A stretch of DNA of 18,309 bases from JAEUOS01 sp031423955 (GTDB lineage Bacteria > Pseudomonadota > Gammaproteobacteria > Burkholderiales > JAEUOS01). Position 1 is the stretch's first letter. Each line of letters begins with the position of its first letter. A program made the translations under genes and the position numbers. The notes below the pieces were generated by a model that was given only the letters and a program-made list of their open reading frames with translations, was not told the origin of the DNA and searched no databases. Shown here piece after piece: positions 1 to 6,549 of the stretch. The DNA is taken from assembly GCA_031423955.1 (NCBI GenBank), contig JANPGJ010000192.1, positions 1-18,309 of the forward strand. The letters run 5' to 3'.

Positions 1-86
1 GACGCCCCAGGTCATGCCGAGGTTGGCGATCTGCGCTTCGTTCAGGCCGAATGCGGAGCCCTGCACTTCTACGCGCCTCGCGACCG
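1..86. repeat. Left arm of an 86-bp perfect inverted repeat at the window edge
   Basis: Base i pairs with base 810-i without a mismatch for i = 1 to 86, and the match ends at 87. The right arm is 724-809. The right arm encodes conserved residues of the DUF2788 protein, so it is the native copy. The left arm interrupts the expected N-terminal part of the DUF2189 gene, so it is the displaced copy. The repeat begins exactly at base 1, which is typical of a fold-back join at a contig end. A genuine inverted duplication is possible but less likely. Confidence 0.95.
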
Positions 87-643
87 GCCTGTATGAATTG
101 AGCCGGCGCAGCGCTGCCGGTGAAACCCCGGTGCTCACCCATGTGCTGATTGCGTGGCGACGCGGTACGCGGCCGTTGGTCGGGCTCGGAATGCTGCTGT
201 TCGCCGGCGGCAGCGCCTGGGTCGCGGTTTCCGCAGTGTTATTCAAGGCGTTTGTGGACCGGCCGATCACGTCATTGCGCGGGTTGCTGCATTATGTCGT
301 GGCGGAGCAGGGTGCTTTGCTGTACTGGCTGTGGCTGCTGGCAGGCGGCCTCGGCGCGGCACTGGTATTCGCGCTCACCGTGGTGTCGGTTCCACTCCTG
401 CTCGACCGCGACATCGGCTTGCGCGCCGCGCTGGCGACGAGCGTTCGCGCGGTCGGCGCCAATCCGCTGCCAATGGTGTTGTGGGCCGCGATCATCATGC
501 TGTGCACCGGTCTGTCAATGCTGACCCTGATGGCGGGGTTCGTGATCAGCGTTCCGCTGCTCGGCCACGCGACCTGGCATGCCTATCGCGATTTGCTTGA
601 CACGCAAGCCTGGCCGGCGCGCGCCGACAGGGCGGGGGCGTGA
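86..643 (+). CDS. DUF2189-family integral membrane protein, 5'-truncated
   Basis: Recognised as DUF2189 from the GLYELSRR-type motif, the VPLLLDRD motif and the C-terminal LLGHATWHAYRDLL motif. About three membrane segments are visible in the remaining part (roughly bases 173-247, 311-397 and 470-553). Family members usually run to about 250-280 residues with further membrane segments at the N-terminus; only about 185 family-like residues remain. The frame stays open to the window edge and has an ATG at base 14, but codons before base 86 lie in the inverted-repeat arm and match nothing expected, so that ATG is not a credible start. The gene lies about 100 bases ahead of the DUF2788 gene on the same strand. 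Function is unknown. Confidence 0.8.
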   Translation, partial: GLYELSRRSAAGETPVLTHVLIAWRRGTRPLVGLGMLLFAGGSAWVAVSAVLFKAFVDRPITSLRGLLHYVVAEQGALLYWLWLLAGGLGAALVFALTVVSVPLLLDRDIGLRAALATSVRAVGANPLPMVLWAAIIMLCTGLSMLTLMAGFVISVPLLGHATWHAYRDLLDTQAWPARADRAGA

Positions 644-723
644 GGGAACCCGGACAGGCGGTTCCGCGGCGCGGTTCGGTGCCTGCCGGTGCCAGGCCGC
701 TGCGTGCCATCGAACACCCACTG

Positions 724-809
724 CGGTCGCGAGGCGCGTAGAAGTGCAGGGCTCCGCATTCGGCCTGAACGAAGCGCAGATCGCCAACCTCGGCATGACC
801 TGGGGCGTC
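724..809. repeat. Right (native) arm of the 86-bp inverted repeat
   Basis: Exact reverse complement of bases 1-86. It spans the ribosome-binding region and the first residues of the DUF2788 gene and reads continuously into the rest of that gene, so this copy appears to be in its original place. The 637 bases between the arms hold the surviving DUF2189 sequence and the DUF2189/DUF2788 gap. Confidence 0.95.
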
Positions 810-968
810 GGCGGTCTGATCGTGATGATGCTGTTCATCATCTGGAGCGTTGCACGTGAATCCAAAGCCGGAAAAATGGGCAGTTTCGTGCTGTTTTTCG
901 TGCTGGCGTTCGGCATTTTCGGCTTCCTGATGAAGCAGGTCATCCAGTGGCTCATGGGAATCCACTGA
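744..968 (+). CDS. DUF2788 small inner-membrane protein
   Basis: A 74-residue protein with the DUF2788 pattern: an N-terminal LNEAQIANLG stretch, a first hydrophobic segment ending in LFIIW, a charged ARESKAGKMG loop, then a second hydrophobic segment (FVLFFVLAFGIFGF) and a short tail. This predicts two membrane passes joined by a short basic loop. The frame is open upstream to 579, but that part is not family-like. I chose GTG 744 because it leaves the usual family length (about 65-75 residues) and GAGG lies at 731-734, nine bases upstream. ATG 795 would remove conserved residues. Function is unknown. The start region lies within the right arm of the inverted repeat. Confidence 0.75.
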   Translation: MQGSAFGLNEAQIANLGMTWGVGGLIVMMLFIIWSVARESKAGKMGSFVLFFVLAFGIFGFLMKQVIQWLMGIH

Positions 969-1040
969 ATGCACCCGGGCTGCCGCTTGGGGGTATGCTT
1001 GGGCTGTACGCATCACAACATGAATCCGGAGACACAATCG

Positions 1041-2009
1041 ATGAAGCGCAGGTCCATATTTGCCATCGCCGCAATCGCTGCCCTGCTGCACCCGGGAACG
1101 CTTTTGTTGGCACAGGAATATCCGAACCGTCCAATCCGCGTCGTGGTGCCATATGCGCCCGGCGGCACCGACCAGCAACTAAGGATTCTGGCGCCGGCGC
1201 TGCAGCGCATTCTCGGTCAGCCGCTGGTGATCGACAACGTTGCCGGCGGCGGCACCATCATCGGCGCCGGGACGGTGCACAAGGCCAATCCGGACGGCTA
1301 TACGCTGCTGTATACCGGAACCGGCGCGATGACGGTGATTCCGAACATGACGAAAACACCTTACACGCGTGCCGATTTCATTCCGGTAGGCAACGTCATC
1401 GGCACCCCGTTCGTGGTGGCGGTGCGACCGGATGCGCCATTCAAGACGCTCGCGGAAATGGTCGCCTACGGCCGCGCCAACAGCGGCAAGCTGACCTTTG
1501 GCTCGGCCGGTATCGGCACCACCACCCACATGGCCGGCGAAGCGATCGCGGCGGCCGGCGGTTTCAGGATCCTGCACGTGCCCTATCAGGGCATCGGGCC
1601 GGCGGTGACCTCGATCCTTGGCGGCAACGTCGACATGGTGGTCGGCCTGCCCAATGCCATCATGCCACACGTCAATGCCGGCAAGTTGCTCGCATTGGCG
1701 ATCACCGGGCCGCAGCGCTCGGACCTGATGCCGAACTACATCACCGTGCGCGAGGGCGGTCTGGACATGACCGACGTCACCAAGTTCGGTTTTTTCGCGC
1801 CCAGAGGAACGCCGGAGGCGATCCTCAAGAAGCTGACCGCGGCAATTCCCGAGGCGATGAAATCGCCCGAGTTTATCGAGGCGACCAAAAAGACCTTCAA
1901 CAGCACCATGTATCTTGATCCGGAGCAGTTTCGCGCCGTACTCGACGTCGAAGACCGCCACTTCAGGAAGCTGATCGTCGACCTGAAACTGGCCGACGCC
2001 GCCAAATAG
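1041..2009 (+). CDS. Bug/TctC-family periplasmic solute-binding protein
   Basis: A 322-residue secreted protein of the Bug family, the extracytoplasmic receptors related to TctC of tripartite tricarboxylate transporters. They usually bind small carboxylates or related organic compounds. Residues 1-24 form a signal peptide (MKRR, hydrophobic core, LLA cleavage site). The mature protein opens with YPNRPIRVVVPYAPGG, the family signature, followed by the PLVIDNVAGGG and NPDGYTLL motifs, FGSAGIGTTTH and HVPYQG. I chose ATG 1041 because GGAG lies at 1028-1031, nine bases upstream, and the signal peptide begins there; in-frame ATGs at 969 and 1020 add non-signal residues. No TctA/TctB membrane genes are present, which is usual for Bug genes. 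It converges on the flavoprotein gene with a 20-base gap. The ligand cannot be told from sequence. Confidence 0.93.
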   Translation: MKRRSIFAIAAIAALLHPGTLLLAQEYPNRPIRVVVPYAPGGTDQQLRILAPALQRILGQPLVIDNVAGGGTIIGAGTVHKANPDGYTLLYTGTGAMTVIPNMTKTPYTRADFIPVGNVIGTPFVVAVRPDAPFKTLAEMVAYGRANSGKLTFGSAGIGTTTHMAGEAIAAAGGFRILHVPYQGIGPAVTSILGGNVDMVVGLPNAIMPHVNAGKLLALAITGPQRSDLMPNYITVREGGLDMTDVTKFGFFAPRGTPEAILKKLTAAIPEAMKSPEFIEATKKTFNSTMYLDPEQFRAVLDVEDRHFRKLIVDLKLADAAK

Positions 2010-2029
2010 CGGGCGCGGCCGCTGCCGGG

Positions 2030-3109
2030 TCAGCCGCCGAGAGTGGCGTCAGGCACGAATTCGCGCCAGATGTCGGCCCGCGCCGGCAGTTCCGAGAACG
2101 CCTTGACGCCGGCCGCGGCGCGCCCGATGATTGCGCTCGCGCAGGTGTCATGGCGCTCGATGTAGGTCGCGAACTCGTCGATGGCGGTCGTCAGCACACC
2201 GAACCCGCCGGTCATCACGGCCGAGCACATCTCCACCGCACTGGCGCCCGCCAGCAACATGCGCGCAACGTCATTGCCGCCACGCGCACCATTGGTGCCG
2301 ATCAAGGGGTAGTCATTGCCGAGTTGCCGCCGGCTGCGCGCCAGCCAGTAGCAGGCGAGGGGCAGGGCCCAGGGGCCGCCATAACCAAGGTTGGTGTCGA
2401 GCGCCGGCGCCATGGTCTCAAGATCGGGCAGCATGCCCAGCATGCGGCCGATCATGGTGACGGCGGCGGCACCCCCTTCGCGGGCCGCCACCGCCAGCGC
2501 TGTCACGTTCTCGCTCTGGCCGGTGAGTTTCACCCACACCGGAATCTTCACCGCCGCGGTCACGGCGGCGACCTGTTCACGTATTTTCGCCGCCGCCCGC
2601 TCGGTGGTCACCCCGCCATGCGCGGCTTCGTCGCCATACGGCGTGCCGACATTGAATTCGAGCAGGCGGATGCCGGCCGCCTCGATCTGCCGCGCCAGTC
2701 CGATGGCTGCATCGATTCCGGCGAGGATGACGCTCGCCGCGACACAGGCGTCGTGGTCGCGCGCTTCGCGGTCAAGCGCTGCGACGGCGCCGATCCAGTC
2801 GCCGCTTGCGCGCGGCTGCAGGCCGGAGCGGCACAGGACGTTGCCGCCGTGCCCATGCCACGGCAAGACCTGCCATTGATCATCGACCCGCAGGTAGTCG
2901 GTTTGCGCCAGCTGTTCGCGTGCCGCCTGGCTCTCGTTGACCGACTTTGCAACTACCACTGCGGCGCCAGCGGCGAGCGCGGCGCGGATACCGGCTTCGG
3001 TCATCACATGCTCGCCTGAAGCGCAGATGACCGGGTTCTTGAGGGTCAGCGTGCCGACTTGCACACGCAGGGCCTGGGCGCGGCGGCGCCCGGCGCCGGC
3101 CGCTGTCAT
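2030..3109 (-). CDS. Dihydroorotate-dehydrogenase-like FMN oxidoreductase with altered active-site loop
   Basis: A 359-residue TIM-barrel flavoprotein of the DHOD/PreA type. Visible features are LTLKNPVICASG near the N-terminus, VVVAKSVNE with K55 at the flavin-contacting lysine position, EFNVGTPYGD (151-160) at the active-site loop, VWVKLTG with K194, and the C-terminal phosphate-binding run GTNGARGG (271-278) with AGASAVEMCSA. In true DHODH and dihydropyrimidine dehydrogenase the loop reads like NxSCPN, NxSSPN or NxSCPH. Here it is NVGTPY, so Thr156 sits at the catalytic Cys/Ser position and Tyr158 replaces the ligand-binding Asn/His. Dihydroorotate is therefore an unlikely substrate. Its ATG overlaps the stop of the upstream GMC gene (ATGA), implying coupled translation. 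No PreT or PyrK partner is visible. Fold is sure; substrate is unknown. Confidence 0.82.
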   Translation of the reverse strand: MTAAGAGRRRAQALRVQVGTLTLKNPVICASGEHVMTEAGIRAALAAGAAVVVAKSVNESQAAREQLAQTDYLRVDDQWQVLPWHGHGGNVLCRSGLQPRASGDWIGAVAALDREARDHDACVAASVILAGIDAAIGLARQIEAAGIRLLEFNVGTPYGDEAAHGGVTTERAAAKIREQVAAVTAAVKIPVWVKLTGQSENVTALAVAAREGGAAAVTMIGRMLGMLPDLETMAPALDTNLGYGGPWALPLACYWLARSRRQLGNDYPLIGTNGARGGNDVARMLLAGASAVEMCSAVMTGGFGVLTTAIDEFATYIERHDTCASAIIGRAAAGVKAFSELPARADIWREFVPDATLGG

Positions 3110-4710
3110 GCCGCCAGAATCATCGCGGCGGCGCGTTCGGCGATCATCATGGTCGGCGCGTTGGTGTTGCCCGAGGTGATGGTGGGCATCACCGACGCAT
3201 CGGCGATGCGCAGCCCATCGATGCCGATCACCCGCAGTTGCGCATCGACCACCGCCAGCGGGTCGTCGACGCGTCCCATGCGGCAGGTTCCGACCGGATG
3301 GAAAATCGTGGTGCCAATGTCGCCGGCGGCGCGCGCAAGCTCCTCATCGGTCTGGAATTGCGGCCCGGGCAGGAATTCCTCCGGCTGGTAGGGCTTGAGC
3401 GCACGCATCGCGACAATCCGCCGGGTCAGGCGCAGGCCTTCGGCAGCCACCGTGCGATCTTCCGCGGTCGCCAGATAGTTGCAGTTGATGATCGGCTTGG
3501 CGCGCGGATCGGCGCTGCCAATGCGGACCTGGCCGCGCGATGTCGGGCGCAGATTGCACACCGAGGCGGTGAATGCCGGAAACCGATGCAGCGGATCGCC
3601 GAATTTGTCGAGTGACAGCGGCTGCACGTGATATTGGAGATTGGGTGTCGCATGCGCGCTGCTGGACTGCCAGAACACCCCTAACTGCGAAGGCGCCATG
3701 GTCAACGGGCCGCGGCGCAGCAATGCGTATTCGAGCCCCATCATTGCCTTGCCCCACAGGCTGTTGGCGCGGGTGTTCAGGGTCTTGATGCCCTTTATCT
3801 TGAATGCCATCCGCAGTTGCAGATGGTCCTGCAGGTTCTGGCCGACGCCGGCCAGGGCGTGCTGCACCGGTATCTGGTGGCGGGCCAGCAATTCAGGCGC
3901 GGCCACCCCGGAGAGTTGCAGCAACTGCGGCGTGCCGATGGTGCCGGCGGCCAGCACGACTTCGCGGCGTGCGCGGATCAGGCTCGTGCCGCTGCTGTCG
4001 CCGATCTCGACTCCGACGCAGCGCTGCCCGTCGAACCGCAGCTTGTGTGCATGGGCGCGATCGCGGATCACCAGATTCGGCCGCTTCCTGACCGGATTGA
4101 GAAAGGCTCTGCGGGCATGCCAGCGCAGGCCGGTTTTCTGGGTCACCTCGAACTTGCCGCTGCCGGCATTGTTGCCGGTGTTGAAATCTTCGGTGCGCGG
4201 GATGCCGGCCTCGACCGCGGCGTCGGCAAAGCGGTCGAGGATCGCCCACGAAAGCCGCTGCTCTTCGACCCGCACTTCGCCATTGTTGCCGTGATAGCGG
4301 TTCTGGTGCTGCTGGTTGTTCTCGTGGCGGGTGAAAAACGGCAGCACGCTTTCCCATTTCCAGGCGTTGTCGCCGGTCAGGCTGGCCCATTCGTCATAGT
4401 CGCGCTTCTGGCCGCGCATGTAGATCATGGCGTTGATCAGGGAACATCCGCCCAGTCCGAGGCCGCGGGCATAATGGATGTCGCGGCCGTTGAGGCCGGG
4501 TTCGGACGCGGTGCGAAACATCCAGTCGGTACGCGGGTTGGCGATGCAATACAGGTAGCCGACCGGAATATTGATCCAGATCCAGTTATCCTCGCCGCCG
4601 GCCTCGATCAGGCAGACGCGCACCGCAGGATCCGCCGACAGGCGGTTGGCCAACAGGCAGCCAGCGCTGCCGCCGCCGACGATCACATAGTCGAATTCAT
4701 GAGTATCCAT
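3106..4710 (-). CDS. GMC-family FAD-dependent oxidoreductase (choline/alcohol dehydrogenase type)
   Basis: A 534-residue flavoprotein of the glucose-methanol-choline family, which oxidises alcohols to aldehydes or ketones. The N-terminus carries the Rossmann motif VIVGGGSAG (9-17) and ends its first strand pair with CLIEAGG. The GMC signature GLGLGGCSLINAMIYMRG follows at about 85-105, then TIGTPQLLQLSGV, the second signature. Near the C-terminus FHPVGTCRMG holds His471 and SGNTNAPT holds Asn515; their spacing of 44 matches the His/Asn catalytic pair of choline oxidase. Length is normal for the family. It is the first gene of a two-gene unit with the DHOD-like protein. The nearby BetB/BetT genes expected for choline use are absent, so calling it BetA would overreach; the substrate is unknown. 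Confidence 0.92.
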   Translation of the reverse strand: MDTHEFDYVIVGGGSAGCLLANRLSADPAVRVCLIEAGGEDNWIWINIPVGYLYCIANPRTDWMFRTASEPGLNGRDIHYARGLGLGGCSLINAMIYMRGQKRDYDEWASLTGDNAWKWESVLPFFTRHENNQQHQNRYHGNNGEVRVEEQRLSWAILDRFADAAVEAGIPRTEDFNTGNNAGSGKFEVTQKTGLRWHARRAFLNPVRKRPNLVIRDRAHAHKLRFDGQRCVGVEIGDSSGTSLIRARREVVLAAGTIGTPQLLQLSGVAAPELLARHQIPVQHALAGVGQNLQDHLQLRMAFKIKGIKTLNTRANSLWGKAMMGLEYALLRRGPLTMAPSQLGVFWQSSSAHATPNLQYHVQPLSLDKFGDPLHRFPAFTASVCNLRPTSRGQVRIGSADPRAKPIINCNYLATAEDRTVAAEGLRLTRRIVAMRALKPYQPEEFLPGPQFQTDEELARAAGDIGTTIFHPVGTCRMGRVDDPLAVVDAQLRVIGIDGLRIADASVMPTITSGNTNAPTMMIAERAAAMILAA

Positions 4711-4748
4711 GCGTGAATTGTACCGGCGGGATTACAACTGCTTACCAC

Positions 4749-4780
4749 TTGACCGGGATTGCAGCCGTATCATCGGTCAA
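4749..4780. promoter_or_regulatory. TTGACCG/CGGTCAA dyad between divergent genes (operator candidate)
   Basis: A 7-bp inverted repeat, TTGACCG at 4749-4755 and CGGTCAA at 4774-4780, with 18 bases between the arms. It lies 39-70 bases upstream of the GMC start and about 100 bases upstream of the small secreted protein on the other strand. This is where a shared regulator could act on one or both genes. No regulator gene is present in the window, and a 7-bp dyad can occur by chance. Confidence 0.3.
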
Positions 4781-4880
4781 CGATGCTGCGCAAGTGCCGT
4801 TGTTGCTATTCATCAGGGCCGCAACATCGACCGCGCTTCCATGGTTGAATTCGCCTTTTTCCGATCCGCATGGCAAAACA

Positions 4881-5168
4881 ATGAAACGCTTGGCCATTCT
4901 CCTGACTGTCTTTGCGCTCTGTGCCTCCCAGGCGGGCTGGGCGCAGCCCGGCCGGCCATCCGGCGGCGGGCAGGATGGCGGACCGGGGCGCAGGATGGAC
5001 GAGCGACGACCGCAACGCGAGGAGGTGCGCCGCGAGTCCATCGAGCGACGCCCCGAACGTTCAGGCGGACCGGAGGGTGGCGGCCGCGGCTTGAGCCATG
5101 ATGAGAAGCGTGAACTGCGCCAGCAGATTCGCGATAACGGCCGCAGCATCTATCGCGACCGCGAATAG
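4881..5168 (+). CDS. Small secreted basic protein, function unknown
   Basis: A 95-residue protein. MKRLAILLTVFALCASQAGWA is a clear signal peptide with cleavage after WA near residue 21. The mature part is low-complexity and rich in Gly, Pro, Arg and Glu, with many RR/ER pairs. It ends in a segment of the form LSHDEKRELRQQIRDNGRSIYRDR, which resembles the LSxEERRxLRRDIxxxGRxxY ending seen in many small exported betaproteobacterial proteins. I chose ATG 4881 because the signal peptide begins there; the frame is open upstream to 4713 but that part is not signal-like. No strong ribosome-binding site is visible. It is transcribed away from the GMC gene. No function can be assigned. Confidence 0.7.
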   Translation: MKRLAILLTVFALCASQAGWAQPGRPSGGGQDGGPGRRMDERRPQREEVRRESIERRPERSGGPEGGGRGLSHDEKRELRQQIRDNGRSIYRDRE

Positions 5169-5181
5169 GCCAGGCGACCCG

Positions 5182-5205
5182 CCGTACCGGTGAATTGCGG
5201 TACGG
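5182..5205 (+). terminator. Hairpin downstream of the small secreted gene
   Basis: A perfect 8-bp stem, CCGTACCG (5182-5189) and CGGTACGG (5198-5205), around an 8-base loop, starting 14 bases after the stop at 5168. Its position suggests transcript termination or 3'-end protection. No T-run follows, so it is not a classical intrinsic terminator. Confidence 0.4.
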
Positions 5206-5269
5206 TGCAAGCCGGCAACCAAAGCCCCGGCGCAAATCCTGCTGCGACGCATTGCCGCGCAAGCCTTGC

Positions 5270-5284
5270 GTGACCTCAAGTCAC
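5270..5284. promoter_or_regulatory. GTGAC-N5-GTCAC dyad
   Basis: A 15-base palindromic element with 5-bp arms at 5270-5274 and 5280-5284. It lies about 190 bases upstream of the promoter candidate for the protease/MoxR operon. The size and symmetry suit a dimeric regulator, but the arms are short and no known consensus fits clearly. Confidence 0.22.
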
Positions 5285-5471
5285 CTCGCAACGCGTTTCG
5301 GATAGTCCGGAAAGGCCTGCGCGCGCCGGCCGGCGTGACGGGCGCATTCTCCCAGGTGCCGGAATGTTGCGCGCCGCGCGGTGTGTCGATGTCGTCGCAT
5401 GGAATTGGCACGCATCTTGATGTGTTATCCGGGCAGCTACCCCGTTGGCAGACGCTCCCTCCGGCGCCGGT

Positions 5472-5501
5472 TTGTCCCGTGCCCGGCCTGCCTGTGATAA
5501 C
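5472..5501 (+). promoter_or_regulatory. Candidate sigma70 promoter for the protease-MoxR-DUF58-VWA operon
   Basis: TTGTCC at 5472-5477 and GATAAC at 5496-5501, each matching four of six consensus bases, with an 18-base spacer. Transcription would start near 5508 and leave a leader of about 43 bases before ATG 5551. It lies in the only sizeable gap ahead of the operon. Confidence 0.35.
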
Positions 5502-5550
5502 GTTCAACTCATACAAGGCATGCCGGCAGGCCTTCGAGCATAGAAGCGAA

Positions 5551-6501
5551 ATGAAAAGAACCCCGCTCTACAGCAGCAATAGCCGGACGCGCGGTGCGCG
5601 AGCCACCGCCACCGCGCCGGCGCCTTCCGCAGCAGCATTCTCCCCGGCTGACGGCGCTGCCGCCCCCGCAGGCCTCGCCGCGTCGGGGACACGGATGGGG
5701 CGGCTGAAGGGCTGGATGCTGCGCCACGAGCGCTGGCTGATGCTGCTGGCCGGCGCACTGATTGCTGCATCGGCGCTGCTGGTGCACCAAAAAACAGCGC
5801 CTGGCGCACGCGATATCACCCAGGAAGACATTGACGCGGCGGTGTTGAGCTCGCTCGAAAACAAGCCGCTGCCGTCAGTCGCTGCCAAGGCATTCGAAGC
5901 GATCCGGCCGTCGGTGGTGCGGGTCGAAGGCATATACAGCGGCGCCACCGGCGAGCCCGACATGGATGGCGGCGTCGGCACCGGCGTGGTGATCGTAGAC
6001 AAGGGCACGATCCTGACCAATATGCATGTGATCGCCGGCGCCGAGCGGATTCGCGTCACCTTCGCCGATGGCCTCGAGTCCGAGGCCACGGTGCTGGGCG
6101 TCAAGCCCGAGCACGATCTGGCCGTGCTGCAGGCCAAGACCATTCCCGACGACCTGCAGGCCGCGACCATGCGTTCGACCGGCGATCTCGCGGTCGGCGA
6201 TCACGTGGTGGCAGTCGGTTTTCCGTTCGGCATTGGACCGTCGGCGTCGGCCGGCGTGGTGTCCGGGCTGAAGCGTGAATTCGTTTCACCCGAGGGCAAG
6301 CGCGCCTTGAGCAATCTGATCCAGTTCGATGCCGCCGCCAATCCCGGCAACTCCGGCGGCCCGCTGGTGACCGCCGACGGCCAACTGGTCGGCATCGTGA
6401 CGGCCATCCTCAACCCGACCCAACAGCGCGTTTTCATCGGCATCGGCTTCGCGGTACCGATCGAAAATGCAGCCAACGCGATCGGCGTTTCTCCATTCTA
6501 G
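5551..6501 (+). CDS. Membrane-anchored trypsin-like serine protease (HtrA-like, no PDZ domain)
   Basis: A 316-residue protein. Residues 1-60 are a basic, Ala/Pro-rich cytoplasmic head, and 62-79 form one hydrophobic anchor, so the protease domain (about 105-316) should face the periplasm. The catalytic triad is visible: His159 in ILTNMHVIAGA, Asp189 in EHDLAVLQ and Ser268 in NPGNSGGPL. This is the chymotrypsin/HtrA fold, but the chain stops just after the protease domain and has no PDZ, unlike DegP/DegS. I chose ATG 5551 because AGAAG lies just upstream and the family-like protein begins there; the frame is open back to 5266. It ends 48 bases before the MoxR gene and is probably cotranscribed, suggesting a role in the same envelope process. 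Substrates are unknown. Confidence 0.88.
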   Translation: MKRTPLYSSNSRTRGARATATAPAPSAAAFSPADGAAAPAGLAASGTRMGRLKGWMLRHERWLMLLAGALIAASALLVHQKTAPGARDITQEDIDAAVLSSLENKPLPSVAAKAFEAIRPSVVRVEGIYSGATGEPDMDGGVGTGVVIVDKGTILTNMHVIAGAERIRVTFADGLESEATVLGVKPEHDLAVLQAKTIPDDLQAATMRSTGDLAVGDHVVAVGFPFGIGPSASAGVVSGLKREFVSPEGKRALSNLIQFDAAANPGNSGGPLVTADGQLVGIVTAILNPTQQRVFIGIGFAVPIENAANAIGVSPF

Positions 6502-6549
6502 GACCGCAGGTCAACTGAAACCGCAGGCAACGCCACGACAGGAGATGTG

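Larger units (their letters stand above)
5169..5550. other. 382-base non-coding gap before the protease gene
   Basis: The frame upstream of the protease is open through most of this stretch, but the translated residues show no domain, signal peptide or family resemblance, so I treat it as untranslated. It holds the hairpin at 5182-5205, a GTGAC/GTCAC dyad at 5270-5284 and a possible promoter at 5472-5501. I compared the middle part by eye with 6S RNA and tmRNA features and found no match. A small RNA here cannot be excluded. Confidence 0.45.

Noticed and set aside
14..85. ATG 14 as the true start of the DUF2189 gene
   Set aside because: These codons lie entirely in the inverted-repeat arm, and the encoded residues do not resemble the DUF2189 N-terminus.
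579..743. Upstream extension of the DUF2788 frame from 579
   Set aside because: The added 55 residues are Arg/Gly/Ala-rich, unlike the family, and overlap the DUF2189 gene.
2150..3019. 289-codon plus-strand open frame opposite the DHOD-like gene
   Set aside because: Its translation is His/Arg/Gly-rich without family features, and the minus-strand gene explains the region.
3106..4710. Calling the GMC protein choline dehydrogenase BetA
   Set aside because: The family match is good but betaine aldehyde dehydrogenase, BetI and a choline transporter are absent, so the substrate is not supported.
5380..5510. Possible 6S RNA or other structured RNA in the gap before the protease
   Set aside because: By eye the sequence lacks the long imperfect hairpin with a central bubble; no known RNA family is recognised.
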